Shown: positions 16,136 to 24,222 of the stretch, one piece after another
Position numbering within the stretch: position 1 is the stretch's first letter
Layout: each line of letters begins with the position of its first letter
Source of the DNA: Bacillota bacterium
GTDB taxonomy: Bacteria > Bacillota > Syntrophomonadia > Syntrophomonadales > Syntrophomonadaceae
NCBI GenBank assembly: GCA_023395515.1
Contig: JAEWZB010000045.1
Coordinates: forward strand, 56,008 to 120,007
DNA length: 64,000 nucleotides
Reading direction: 5' to 3'
Notes under the pieces: generated by a model
Told to the model about the DNA's origin: nothing
The model's database searches: none
Seen by the model: the letters and a program-made list of their open reading frames with translations, nothing else
Program-made: the position numbers and the translations under genes

Positions 16136-16972
16136 CTAGTCTAAACAAATATGAGCTATATTTCCTTTACGAAAGTCTTGCAAGAGTATTTTCGCAGTCT
16201 TTTCCAGGTCTGGCTCTCCGCCTTTGACCAGGTGGCCTCTTTTAAGGGAAATCGCCTCCAGTAGTTTTTCTGCACTTCCCTCTATAGAATCAAGTTTAAA
16301 TTTTTCTTTCAATACCTCGGGGGCTTTGGCCTGTAAGGCCTTGATTAAGTATAATGCTACATGATATTCACTATAAGCGTTTTCTCCTACAATATCTAAT
16401 AAGGCTAATTTATAACCTTGCTCTTCATTGTCAACTTTAGGCCACATCAGGCCGGGAGTATCCATAAATTCAATATCTTCTCTCACTCTTATCCACTGCT
16501 TGCCTTTGGTTACTCCGGGCTTAGCCCCGGTTTTAGCCATTTTTTTACCTACCATACAATTCAAGAAAGTGGATTTACCAAGGTTAGGCACTCCTACTAC
16601 CATAACCCGGGCCGGTCTCACCCGCCGTCCTTTATCGAGCATTTGCTGGGCTATAGGCTCATAGGCTTTGCGCAGCTCATTAAGCACTTCCTTTAAACCT
16701 TTGCCACTGATAGAATCTATTACTCCTACGGCAAAGCCATCCTTTTCCAATTGTTTCTTATAGGCTTTCACTTGCCCGGGATGAGCTAAGTCCATTTTAT
16801 TTAAAATAAATACTATAGGTTTTTTACCGGCCATAGCTTCCAAATCAGCATTACGGCATGAAAAAGGTGCCCTGGCATCTAGCAGCATTACTACGATATC
16901 AACCAGTTTAAGGTTTTCCTTTATTTCTCTTTTGGCCTTGACCATATGTCCGGGATACCAATTTATTGCCAT
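16136..16972 (-). CDS. rbgA: Ribosome biogenesis GTPase RbgA (YlqF)
   Basis: This GTPase acts in late assembly of the 50S subunit. The GTPase motifs are circularly permuted as in the family: the G4 motif NKMD comes before the P-loop GVPNLGKST, then the G3 motif DTPG. The N-terminus INWYPGHMVKAKREI and the C-terminal RNA-binding helix region are present. At 278 residues it is full length. It follows rplS by 81 bases, with a terminator in between, so it may also have its own promoter. Confidence 0.95.
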   Translation of the reverse strand: MAINWYPGHMVKAKREIKENLKLVDIVVMLLDARAPFSCRNADLEAMAGKKPIVFILNKMDLAHPGQVKAYKKQLEKDGFAVGVIDSISGKGLKEVLNELRKAYEPIAQQMLDKGRRVRPARVMVVGVPNLGKSTFLNCMVGKKMAKTGAKPGVTKGKQWIRVREDIEFMDTPGLMWPKVDNEEQGYKLALLDIVGENAYSEYHVALYLIKALQAKAPEVLKEKFKLDSIEGSAEKLLEAISLKRGHLVKGGEPDLEKTAKILLQDFRKGNIAHICLD

Positions 16973-17002
16973 AATTACCTCCGTATAATTTATAATTCAA
17001 AA

Positions 17003-17036
17003 TTATAGAAAAGAGAATACCTCGCGGTATTCTCTT
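17003..17036 (-). terminator. Rho-independent terminator after rplS
   Basis: AAGAGAATACC (17011-17021) and GGTATTCTCTT (17026-17036) form a perfect 11-bp stem with a 4-base loop. On the minus strand the stem is followed by TTCTATAATTTT. Confidence 0.75.
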
Positions 17037-17053
17037 GGTTAGCTTTATTGTTT

Positions 17054-17404
17054 TTAGTATCTGCCTTTTTCCTTAACTCTAGCCTTTTTGCCAGTTAAGC
17101 CGCGTAAGTAGAATAAACGTGCTCTACGCACTTTACCCCTACGAGTAACTTCGATCTTAGCAATCTTAGGTGTATGCATAGGGAAAGTTCTTTCTACAGC
17201 TACACCAAAGGAAATTCTCCGCACGGTAAAAGTTTGGGATAAACCTGTGCCGCGAATTTTCATAACTGTACCTTCGAATATTTGAATTCTTTCCCGAGTT
17301 CCTTCCACAACCTTAACATGAACCTTAACGGTATCACCAGGGCCAAAACTAGGAACATCTTTTTTTAAGTATTCCGCTTCAATAGATCTAATTATGTTGT
17401 TCAT
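17054..17404 (-). CDS. rplS: 50S ribosomal protein L19
   Basis: At 116 residues this matches the usual length. Recognisable segments are FGPGDTVKVHVKV, RIQIFEGTV, FTVRRISFGVAVERTFPMHTP and the basic tail RRAKLFYLRxLxGK-type ending. I chose ATG 17404 (MNNIIRSIE), which lies six bases after AGGAGGT. A longer frame up to 17467 translates the leader RNA. An L19-type leader and a good promoter lie upstream, so expression is probably feedback controlled. Confidence 0.96.
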   Translation of the reverse strand: MNNIIRSIEAEYLKKDVPSFGPGDTVKVHVKVVEGTRERIQIFEGTVMKIRGTGLSQTFTVRRISFGVAVERTFPMHTPKIAKIEVTRRGKVRRARLFYLRGLTGKKARVKEKGRY

Positions 17405-17480
17405 CATCCTACCTCCTTCCAGCAAGGTGTTCATACATCTTCTTCGACAATGCAGCGGACCACCCAAAATACACAGAACA
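17405..17480 (-). promoter_or_regulatory. L19 ribosomal protein leader RNA
   Basis: The 5' untranslated region contains GGTCCGCTGCA, then TGCATGAACACC-like text (TGTATGAACACCTTGC) just before the AGGAGGT site. This resembles the L19 leader seen before rplS in Bacillota, which binds L19 and controls translation. The match is by recollection of the pattern. A covariance search with the L19 leader model would settle it. Confidence 0.55.
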
Positions 17481-17485
17481 TAGGT

Positions 17486-17515
17486 ATTATATCACAGTGG
17501 CATACCCTACTTCAA
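17486..17515 (-). promoter_or_regulatory. Promoter of rplS
   Basis: On the minus strand TTGAAG (17515-17510) and TATAAT (17491-17486) are 18 bases apart and about 5 bases before the leader RNA starts, giving a near-consensus sigma-A promoter. Confidence 0.7.
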
Positions 17516-17564
17516 GAAATATAAATCTAATTTTAATTCTACGGTTAAAAGCTATCACCCATTA

Positions 17565-17635
17565 GTTGAATGTATAAATATTCTGTCGCCAGACTCCGCA
17601 TGGGGAAACGGCTCCAGCTTATTTATACATTCAAC
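17565..17635. repeat. Long inverted repeat between pheA and rplS
   Basis: GTTGAATGTATAAATA (17565-17580) is perfectly complementary to 17620-17635, with 39 bases between. The inner part contains further short complementary words (GCC/GGC, CC/GG). It has no U-run, so it is not a typical terminator, although it lies just downstream of pheA. It could be a small mobile element or a structured RNA. Confidence 0.55.
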
Positions 17636-17680
17636 ATGATTCAATAAACACTTTTGTATAAACATTTTATATTATTATCC

Positions 17681-18502
17681 CTATAACATCCGGGTTATAG
17701 TCGGGTAGGCTCCTAAATATTTTACATTAAGGCAATGCTTTTTCAGCTTATCTATCAATTCTTCCATGCGGTTAGCCTGACCCTTAACATCTAAATCAAC
17801 ATAAAAACAATAATTATTAAGATGGGCCGGGTCGGGCCGGGATTCTATTTTGGTTAAATTCAAATTATATTCAGTAAATACCTTTAAAGCCTCGAATAAG
17901 GAACCAGGATAATTAGCTAAAGAAAAAATCATACTGGCTTTATCAGCTTCTATTATCTTAGGCGCCATATTGCTCACATGGATAAACCGGGTTATATTAT
18001 TAAGGTTTTGAATATCCTGAGCAATAACCTGCAAACCATAAAGGGAGGCGGCTTTTTCATTACCTATAGCGGCCGCCCTTTTACCTTCATTTTTTACTAT
18101 TTGGACGGCTTTAGTAGTACTGCTGCATATTTCTGTTCGGGCTTTAGGCATATATTTATTAATATATTCATTACACTGGGCATAAACCGCCGGTTGAGAA
18201 ATTATCAACTCAATCTCATTAAGCGGATAAACTTCCCGTCCCATCAAATATTGCCTTATAGGCATATATATTTCCCCTTGAATACTAAGCTCATGTTGGG
18301 CTAAGTTTAGCATGCTGGCTTCAATAGTTCCGGCTTGGGAATTTTCTAAAGGAATTAGGGCATCACTAATTTCTCCCCGGCTTAAGAGCAGAAAAAGTTC
18401 TTCTATACTCCCGGCTACTTCCAGATGATTATCAGCTTTCCAGTAACTATGGGCAGCATCTTCGCTAAATGTACCCCGAGGCCCTAAGACTGCACAAATC
18501 AT
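17681..18502 (-). CDS. pheA: Prephenate dehydratase
   Basis: Converts prephenate to phenylpyruvate in phenylalanine synthesis. The catalytic domain (about 1-180) has LGPRGTFSEDAA, then PLENSQAGT and a later NLNNITRF. A C-terminal ACT domain (about 193-270) binds Phe for feedback control and shows PGSLFEAL and ESRPDP, though the usual GALxxxL is PGSLFEALKVF here. ATG 18502 is chosen because AAGGAGT precedes it and its A overlaps the aroF stop codon by one base (TAATG). It is cotranscribed with aroF under the phenylalanine T-box. Confidence 0.93.
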   Translation of the reverse strand: MICAVLGPRGTFSEDAAHSYWKADNHLEVAGSIEELFLLLSRGEISDALIPLENSQAGTIEASMLNLAQHELSIQGEIYMPIRQYLMGREVYPLNEIELIISQPAVYAQCNEYINKYMPKARTEICSSTTKAVQIVKNEGKRAAAIGNEKAASLYGLQVIAQDIQNLNNITRFIHVSNMAPKIIEADKASMIFSLANYPGSLFEALKVFTEYNLNLTKIESRPDPAHLNNYCFYVDLDVKGQANRMEELIDKLKKHCLNVKYLGAYPTITRML

Positions 18503-19344
18503 TATTTCAGACTCCTTCCACAAGCTTTTACCACCGGTTTCAGGTCATGCATTAAGGCTCTGAAATCGTTAGGAGTAAGTGATTGTTCTCCATCTGACCA
18601 GGCTTTTTCCGGGGTAGAATGAACTTCGATCATCAAGCCATCCGCACCGGCAGTTATCCCCGCTTTGGCCATGGGTTTAACTAAACTGCGCACCCCGGTA
18701 CCATGACTAGGGTCAACTAAAATAGGCAGATGAGATAATTCTTTTACTAAAGCTACTGCCGACAGATCCAAAGTATTTCTGGTCCATGGTTCCGCAGCTC
18801 TAATGCCTCTTTCACACAGGATTACTTTATTATTGCCTTCCGCTAAAATATATTCCGCCGCTAACAACCATTCTTCAATAGTAGCTGCCATTCCCCGCTT
18901 TAATATAACCGGTTTATCAGTGCGGCCAATCTTTCTTAAAAGCGAGAAATTATGCATATTCCTGGCTCCTACTTGTAAAATATCGGCATAGTCACTAACC
19001 AAGGCAATATCTTCACTATCCATGACCTCAGTTATTATAGGCATATTCAAATCGTCCCCCACCTTAGCCAGTATTTCCAAACCTTTTTTACCTAACCCCT
19101 GAAAGCTATAAGGTGAAGTTCTAGGCTTAAAAGCACCGGCTCTGAGCATAGTAGCTCCGAAAGCCCGAACCTTAAAGCCGATTTCTCTTAATACATCTTC
19201 ACTTTCCACTGCACAAGGGCCGGCTATAACTACTACTTCTTCTCCCCCAATTGTGCAGCCTTTTACTTCAACAATAGTATTCTGAGTTTGATTCTCCCGT
19301 GAAACTAGAAGTTGATTTCCTTCTTTAACCAATAAATTTTGCAT
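18502..19344 (-). CDS. aroF: DAHP synthase, type I-beta (KDOPS-like)
   Basis: This enzyme condenses PEP and erythrose-4-phosphate in the first step of aromatic amino-acid synthesis. Key segments are VIAGPCAVES, FKPRTSPYSFQG, the Glu in CERGIR and DPSHGTG. The 280-residue protein has only about 30 residues ahead of the barrel, so it lacks the N-terminal ferredoxin-like/ACT-like regulatory domain of Thermotoga-type enzymes. Allosteric control is therefore probably absent, leaving the T-box as the visible regulation. ATG 19344 follows GGAGGTG by five bases. The longer reading frame to 19461 covers the T-box region and is not real. Confidence 0.93.
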   Translation of the reverse strand: MQNLLVKEGNQLLVSRENQTQNTIVEVKGCTIGGEEVVVIAGPCAVESEDVLREIGFKVRAFGATMLRAGAFKPRTSPYSFQGLGKKGLEILAKVGDDLNMPIITEVMDSEDIALVSDYADILQVGARNMHNFSLLRKIGRTDKPVILKRGMAATIEEWLLAAEYILAEGNNKVILCERGIRAAEPWTRNTLDLSAVALVKELSHLPILVDPSHGTGVRSLVKPMAKAGITAGADGLMIEVHSTPEKAWSDGEQSLTPNDFRALMHDLKPVVKACGRSLK

Positions 19345-19377
19345 ATCTACACCTCCATTAAAATAAACCATAAAAAT

Positions 19378-19496
19378 AAAAAAACCCCTCATCCTGGTTA
19401 AGGGACGAGAGGTTACACCTATCTCGCGGTACCACCCTTCTTGGTTTTGATACCCACTCAAAAAAGATACGGGAAATTATAAATTACCTGTATAAA
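19378..19496 (-). promoter_or_regulatory. Second, truncated T-box element (antiterminator/terminator only)
   Basis: AAGGGTGGTACCGCGAGA (19439-19422 on the minus strand) is a textbook T-box sequence. It is followed by a terminator hairpin ACCTCTCGTCC/GGATGAGGGGT and TTTTTTT. Only about 55 bases separate it from the terminator of the preceding element, far too little for stem I with a specifier loop. It therefore cannot read a codon itself and must depend on the upstream element or on the tRNA acceptor end alone. It lies 34 bases before the aroF start. Confidence 0.8.
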
Positions 19497-19786
19497 TAAA
19501 AAAACCTCTCCATCCCCTATGGGACGAGAAGCTTATACTACCCGCGGTACCACCCAATTGTTGCCTTTTTGGCCGCTTATTATACAGGAAACAGGGTTTC
19601 CGATATCCCCTCCCTTTTAACGGTAGGAGTTCCGCCACGACCTACTAAACGGTTCAGCCGGGTGCTCCAAAGTGAACTTCAATCTGCTTCCTTTTAGAAA
19701 TGCTTACAGCCGGTGGCATTCCCTCTCTGTAAAATTTCACAAACCTACTTTACTTTTTCATAGCATTTAAGTAACTAATATTCAGT
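19497..19786 (-). promoter_or_regulatory. Complete T-box riboswitch, phenylalanine specifier
   Basis: The leader begins near 19786. Stem I ends with AAAGT pairing to ACTTT, placing TTC (19676-19674) in the specifier position within GAAGTTCACTTT, a Phe codon. The T-box TTGGGTGGTACCGCGGG lies at 19557-19541, followed by a terminator hairpin TTCTCGTCCC/GGGATGGAGAG-like and a run of seven T. Uncharged tRNA-Phe should favour antitermination and expression of aroF-pheA, which fits the pathway. Confidence 0.88.
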
Positions 19787-19792
19787 TAAGCT

Positions 19793-19821
19793 ATTCTAGC
19801 ACCTATAATATTATTTGTAAA
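19793..19821 (-). promoter_or_regulatory. Promoter of the T-box aroF-pheA operon
   Basis: On the minus strand TTTACA (19821-19816) and TAGAAT (19798-19793) are 17 bases apart, just upstream of the T-box leader and just after the stop of the preceding RNA methyltransferase gene. Confidence 0.7.
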
Positions 19822-19829
19822 GCTTAAAA

Positions 19830-20411
19830 TTAATTTTCCTCAAACCAAAATTCTCCTAGTAACCGGTCTAATATAATCGATACTGCACTGCGGACGGAAA
19901 GATGGTTATATACTCGATTGGCTTCAATCGGTTCTAATATGTAGTCACATTCCAGCATTAATTCTTTTTGCATGCCCCATCCGGTGCCAAACAGGATTAA
20001 ATACACTTGTTCCTGGTTAAAAACCTGTTTCTTTAATTCTTTATAGGTAACCGTATTAGGGTAAACCCGGGCATCAGTAGAGACTAAGACCGGCTCCCGG
20101 CCAGTTTCCTTTTTAATAGTTTCCTTCACTTCTTCTAAGGTTAAAACCGGCTTAAGAATAGTAAAAGCTTCCTTGCGGTCCGAGTTATAAGTTCCGCCAT
20201 AACCTTCCTGCCAATAGCCTACTATTTCCTTTAATAAGCGGTGTTGATTAGGGGCAGGATGTACTACAAAAAACCCCTCCACATCATAGGTTTTAGCTGC
20301 CCTAGCTATATCGTGCAAGTCCAAATTAGTAATGGAGGTAGTAACTATATCCATCTGTTTGTTATACATAGGATAATGGAGTAATGCTATATATACGGTG
20401 GCTTTTCTCAA
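19830..20411 (-). CDS. TrmD-associated SPOUT-type RNA methyltransferase (RNA_Me_trans family)
   Basis: This protein of 193 residues is typical of the family found directly after trmD in clostridia. It has ALLHYPMYNKQ near the start, a central FGTGWGM glycine-rich turn and the C-terminal IEANRVYNHLSVRSAVSIILDRLLG knot region that binds S-adenosylmethionine. The RNA target is not established for the family as far as I know. It begins five bases after trmD and is last in the rpsP-trmD unit. Confidence 0.85.
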   Translation of the reverse strand: MRKATVYIALLHYPMYNKQMDIVTTSITNLDLHDIARAAKTYDVEGFFVVHPAPNQHRLLKEIVGYWQEGYGGTYNSDRKEAFTILKPVLTLEEVKETIKKETGREPVLVSTDARVYPNTVTYKELKKQVFNQEQVYLILFGTGWGMQKELMLECDYILEPIEANRVYNHLSVRSAVSIILDRLLGEFWFEEN

Positions 20412-20416
20412 TTTAC

Positions 20417-21142
20417 TTACTCCCTGTCAAACAATATTTCCATCAGCAGTTGCTTTTCTTCTTTATCATATTCCCGATTAATTAGTAAATCCGGCCTTTT
20501 TAAAAGGGTATTGAGTAAACTTTGTTTTTTACGCCATAACCTGATATTTTCGTGATGCCCGGAAATCAGAACTTCGGGAACCGGCTCTTCCTCATATATC
20601 TTGGGTCTGGTATAGTGGGGATATTCCAATAAAAAACTGGCAAATGATTCTTCCTGAGCTGATTCTTCATCACCTAAGACTCCGGGGATTAATCTAACTA
20701 CTGCATCAACTAAGACCAGAGCCGGAAGTTCCCCTCCGGTTAAAACGAAATCTCCTATGGATACCTCTTCATCGATTAAATCCATAACCCGGTTGTCAAT
20801 GCCCTCATAATGTCCGCATAATATTAACAAGTTAGGTTTTTGACTTAAATCAATAACCTTTTCTTGGACCAGAGGTTTACCTTGAGGTGACATATATATG
20901 GTCCAAGTATCTTCCTTTTGGCAGCTTTTAATAGCCCGGCCTACAACATCAGGCTTCATAACCATGCCACACCCGCCCCCATAGGGGTAATCGTCAACTT
21001 GCTGGTGTTTATCCTGAGCATAATCCCGGATATTAATGGTATTTATCTTAACTAAATCCCGTTCCATTGCCCTTTTAATAATACTGGCATTTAAAGGGGA
21101 AGCAAACATTTCCGGAAATAAGGTTAGTATATCAATAATCAC
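20417..21142 (-). CDS. trmD: tRNA (guanine-N1-)-methyltransferase
   Basis: Methylates G37 of tRNAs reading codons that start with C, preventing frameshifts. The trefoil-knot SAM site is evident: LILCGHYEGIDNRV, SIGDFVLTGGELPAL and IPGVLG. The N-terminal IIDILTLFPEMF and YGGGCGMVMKPD, and the C-terminal YTRP and HHENIRLWR segments, are also typical. At 241 residues it is full length. It sits between rimM and the RNA methyltransferase gene. Confidence 0.96.
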   Translation of the reverse strand: MIIDILTLFPEMFASPLNASIIKRAMERDLVKINTINIRDYAQDKHQQVDDYPYGGGCGMVMKPDVVGRAIKSCQKEDTWTIYMSPQGKPLVQEKVIDLSQKPNLLILCGHYEGIDNRVMDLIDEEVSIGDFVLTGGELPALVLVDAVVRLIPGVLGDEESAQEESFASFLLEYPHYTRPKIYEEEPVPEVLISGHHENIRLWRKKQSLLNTLLKRPDLLINREYDKEEKQLLMEILFDRE

Positions 21143-21160
21143 ATTAGCCTCCGGTTAAAC

Positions 21161-21679
21161 TTATTCATCAATCAAACCTTCTAATAATTCTACCTGCATA
21201 GTTTTATTTTCCACATCTACTTGTTTTATGACTTGCTTAATGGCAGGTATTAATATTTCACCATATTTATCTGCATTTACTACATAAACATCATTAGCCC
21301 CAGTTTCTAAAACATCGGCTAATATGCCTAAATACCCCCGTTTACTATCATATACCTGCATCCCTTGCAGCTGAAAATGATAATAATAGCCCTCCGGCAG
21401 CGGATAGGTTTCGTCTTCAGTTATTTTTAGCAAAGCGTTTTTATATGCAAAAGCTGCTTCTTTAGACTCGATTCCTTTTAGCTTAAGCACAAACAATTCA
21501 TTATGGGGCTTAGTCTCTTCCACGGTTATTATTTCGATTTGGTCGCCCTGACATAATCGAACCTCTTTTAACTTTTTAAATCTCTCGGGAAAATCAGTTA
21601 AAGGCAATACCTTGACTGCGCCTTTATAACCAAATGTACCTACTATTTTCCCGATGCTTACCAGTTCATCTCTATCCAA
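21161..21679 (-). CDS. rimM: Ribosome maturation factor RimM
   Basis: RimM assists maturation of the 30S head and binds S19. The N-terminal barrel (about 1-85) has IGKIVGTFGYKGAVKVLPLTDFPERF, and the C-terminal PRC-barrel (about 90-170) has YYHFQLQGMQVY and GANDVYVV then IPAIKQVI. The start is uncertain. TTG 21679 has AGGGGTG nine bases upstream and is chosen here. GTG 21703 would add eight residues. The usual length is about 170 residues and the chosen form has 172. Confidence 0.93.
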   Translation of the reverse strand: MDRDELVSIGKIVGTFGYKGAVKVLPLTDFPERFKKLKEVRLCQGDQIEIITVEETKPHNELFVLKLKGIESKEAAFAYKNALLKITEDETYPLPEGYYYHFQLQGMQVYDSKRGYLGILADVLETGANDVYVVNADKYGEILIPAIKQVIKQVDVENKTMQVELLEGLIDE

Positions 21680-21735
21680 CCTGTTATTCACCCCTAAAAA
21701 CACCTAAATAAAACGATAAGGGCTAAAATATAGCC

Positions 21736-21966
21736 CTATCTTAATATTTCCACTACTACTCGTTTTCCTTCTTTAGTAGCTGCTGCCCGGGTTAAGGTGC
21801 GAATAGATTTAGCAATTTTGCCTTGTTTACCTATTACTTTGCCCATATCCTCCGGGGCTACCCTTAATTCAAGAATTATTGACCTTTCTCCTTCGACTTC
21901 CCTAACCTCAACTTCATTAGGATTATCTACCAGAGATTTGGCAATATATTCGACTAATTCTTTCAC
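21736..21966 (-). CDS. khpA: KH-domain RNA-binding protein KhpA (YlqC)
   Basis: This small RNA-binding protein of 76 residues has a single KH domain with the GxxG-type loop VIGKQGKIAKSIRTL. It is linked in Bacillota to cell-wall growth and small-RNA regulation together with KhpB. It is between rpsP and rimM, its standard place. Confidence 0.93.
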   Translation of the reverse strand: MKELVEYIAKSLVDNPNEVEVREVEGERSIILELRVAPEDMGKVIGKQGKIAKSIRTLTRAAATKEGKRVVVEILR

Positions 21967-21992
21967 TTATGTTCACCCCCTGCATTCTATGC

Positions 21993-22259
21993 CTATTTGC
22001 GGGTTTCGGCGAATTTAGCCATGATTCCTTGCTTTTGCAGTAAGGATTTAGCAGTATCAGAAGGCTTAGCGCCATCAGCTAACCATTTTATGGCCTTTTC
22101 TTCATCAATTTTAATAGTTGCAGGGATAGTAGAAGGATCATAATACCCAATTTCTTCAATAAATCTACCATCTCTGGGCGAGCGAGCATCTGCTACTACC
22201 ACCCGGTAAAAAGGTCTTTTTTTAGCACCCATTCTTCTTAGTCTAATTTTTGTTGCCAT
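21993..22259 (-). CDS. rpsP: 30S ribosomal protein S16
   Basis: The sequence has the standard S16 start TKIRLRRMGAKKRPFYRVVVAD, RDGRFIEEIGYYDP and a C-terminal WLADGAKPSDTAKSLL. Length is 88 residues, as usual. It heads the rpsP-khpA-rimM-trmD unit, about 100 bases after ffh. Confidence 0.97.
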   Translation of the reverse strand: MATKIRLRRMGAKKRPFYRVVVADARSPRDGRFIEEIGYYDPSTIPATIKIDEEKAIKWLADGAKPSDTAKSLLQKQGIMAKFAETRK

Positions 22260-22307
22260 ACGTTCACCTCCCTCTAAGGTTTGATTTCTAATTTTTAATT
22301 AATGTAG

Positions 22308-22324
22308 GGAAAGCTAAGCTTTCC
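22308..22324 (-). terminator. Weak hairpin between ffh and rpsP
   Basis: GGAAAGC and GCTTTCC pair around a 3-base loop. On the minus strand it is followed by an AT-rich stretch with no strong T-run, so any termination is probably partial. Confidence 0.35.
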
Positions 22325-22363
22325 TTTCCACAATTCAAAATTTAAAGATTATATATTTATTTA

Positions 22364-23707
22364 TTAAAAAGGAAACTTCATCGGAGGCATACCGCCTCTT
22401 TTTCCTTTCTTACCGAAATCAGCCAATTGTTTCATCATCTTGCGGGATTCTTCAAACTGTTTCAGCAAACGGTTTACATCTTGAACTTTAGTACCGCTGC
22501 CCCGGGCAATTCTCTTTTTACGGCTGCCGTTAATAATGGCAGGATCTCTTCTTTCATTAAAAGTCATAGACTTAATAATAGCTTCTACCCGGGCAAGTTC
22601 CTTTTCATCAAAATCCCCTTGCATGCCTTTAAGCTGTTTTTTCATTCCGGGTATCATTCCTAACAAGTCTTCTAAAGGGCCCATAGATCTAACTTGCTGC
22701 AGTTGATCCAGAAAGTCTTCTAAGGTAAATTCTTGTTGCCTGATCTTTCTTTCCATTTCTTTAGCTTTATTAGTATCTATATTAGCCTGGGCTTTTTCAA
22801 CTAGACTTAATACATCTCCCATGCCTAATATACGGGAGGCCATACGGTCCGGATGAAATACTTCCAGGGCATCAAGCTTTTCACCCATACCCACATATTT
22901 AATAGGACAGCCGGTTACGGCTTTTACCGAAAGAGCCGCTCCACCCCGGGTATCTCCATCAAGTTTGGTTAGAATTACCCCGGTCAAACCTAAGTCATTA
23001 TTAAATGATTCCGCAATATTAACCGCATCTTGTCCGGTCATAGCATCTACCACTAATAATATTTCATCTGGGCTCACGATAGCTTTAATCTGCTTAAGTT
23101 CGTCCATCAATTCTTCATTAATATGGAGACGGCCGGCAGTATCTATAATAACGATATCCCGATTATTACTTTTAGCATGTTCCAGGGCCGCTTTGGCTAT
23201 ATTAACCGGATTATTTTGTCCCATGGCAAAAACCGGAATATTAGTCTGTTCCCCCAATACTTGTAATTGCTTAATGGCGGCCGGCCGGTATATATCACCG
23301 GCTACCAGTAAGGGCCGGCGGCCTTGTTTAACTAAACTTTTAGCTAACTTAGCTACCGAAGTAGTTTTACCGGCACCTTGCAAACCTACGGCCATAATTA
23401 CCGCCGGTGATTGGGATGACAAATTAAGCTTACTTTCACTTCCGCCCATTAAGGCCGTCATTTCATCATGGACAATTTTTATAATTTGTTGTCCCGGGGT
23501 TATACTTTGCAGTACTTCCTGTCCTACCGCTCTATCTTTAACTTTTCCGGTAAAGTCTTTAACTACTTTAAAATTGACATCGGCTTCTAGTAAAGCCAGC
23601 CGTACTTCCCGCATAGCCAGTTTAACATCTTCTTCGGTAATTTTTCCTTTGCCGCGTAGTTTCTTAAAAATGTCCTGGAGCCGATCTGATAAACCTTCAA
23701 ATGCCAC
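22364..23707 (-). CDS. ffh: Signal recognition particle protein Ffh (SRP54)
   Basis: Targets nascent membrane proteins together with the SRP RNA and FtsY. The N domain ends near residue 90. The GTPase domain has GLQGAGKTTSVAKLA, DTAGRLHIN and TKLDGDTRGGAALS. The methionine-rich M domain (about 325-447) has MGPLEDLLGMIPGM and RIARGSGT, which bind RNA and signal peptides. At 447 residues it is full length. It is preceded by ylxM with 18 bases between them. Confidence 0.97.
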   Translation of the reverse strand: MAFEGLSDRLQDIFKKLRGKGKITEEDVKLAMREVRLALLEADVNFKVVKDFTGKVKDRAVGQEVLQSITPGQQIIKIVHDEMTALMGGSESKLNLSSQSPAVIMAVGLQGAGKTTSVAKLAKSLVKQGRRPLLVAGDIYRPAAIKQLQVLGEQTNIPVFAMGQNNPVNIAKAALEHAKSNNRDIVIIDTAGRLHINEELMDELKQIKAIVSPDEILLVVDAMTGQDAVNIAESFNNDLGLTGVILTKLDGDTRGGAALSVKAVTGCPIKYVGMGEKLDALEVFHPDRMASRILGMGDVLSLVEKAQANIDTNKAKEMERKIRQQEFTLEDFLDQLQQVRSMGPLEDLLGMIPGMKKQLKGMQGDFDEKELARVEAIIKSMTFNERRDPAIINGSRKKRIARGSGTKVQDVNRLLKQFEESRKMMKQLADFGKKGKRGGMPPMKFPF

Positions 23708-23725
23708 TTTACCCCTCCTTTACTG

Positions 23726-24070
23726 TTACACATCTTCCGTAATTTCACGCAAAATATGTAGGGCTTTATTTAAAAGAACCTGATCTAAATTTTCTTTTTT
23801 ATTTAATATGTTATATACTTCTTCCAGTTTAAGCTGGGTATCATTAAATTTGGCCATCAGGCCCAATTTCTTTTCATATTCTACTAACGAGCTTTCCGCT
23901 CTTTTTAATAAATCAAAAATAGCCTGCCGGGTAATATTCAAACTGGCCGCTATTTCCGCCAGTGACCAATCATTTTCATAGTATAAATTCAGCACATGCT
24001 GCTGTTTTTCAGTTAATAAAGGCCCATAAAAATCCTTGAGCATAACTACATGTTCAGTTTTCTCTAGCAT
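23726..24070 (-). CDS. ylxM: YlxM-type helix-turn-helix protein
   Basis: A DNA-binding-like protein of 114 residues with a sigma-region-4 style helix-turn-helix: LLTEKQQHVLNLYY followed by SLAEIAASLNITRQAIFDLLKRA. YlxM is nearly always encoded just before ffh and is thought to influence SRP GTPase activity or expression. A good ATG at 24070 opens the unit. Confidence 0.9.
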   Translation of the reverse strand: MLEKTEHVVMLKDFYGPLLTEKQQHVLNLYYENDWSLAEIAASLNITRQAIFDLLKRAESSLVEYEKKLGLMAKFNDTQLKLEEVYNILNKKENLDQVLLNKALHILREITEDV

Positions 24071-24222
24071 TAGCCTACTCCTTAGTGTAAAGTATATTTA
24101 CTTTACTGAATGAGTTTAGCTTATTATAGCCTATTAGTCAAGTTGTTTTGGATAATCCCTTGCCCTTTAACATATATTGGCTTAAAATACAACTAACGTT
24201 ACATAATTAGGGGAGTGACTTC

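Noticed and set aside
22965..23783. Plus-strand reading frame of 272 residues
   Set aside because: It is opposite the ffh and ylxM genes and has no recognisable motifs or ribosome site.
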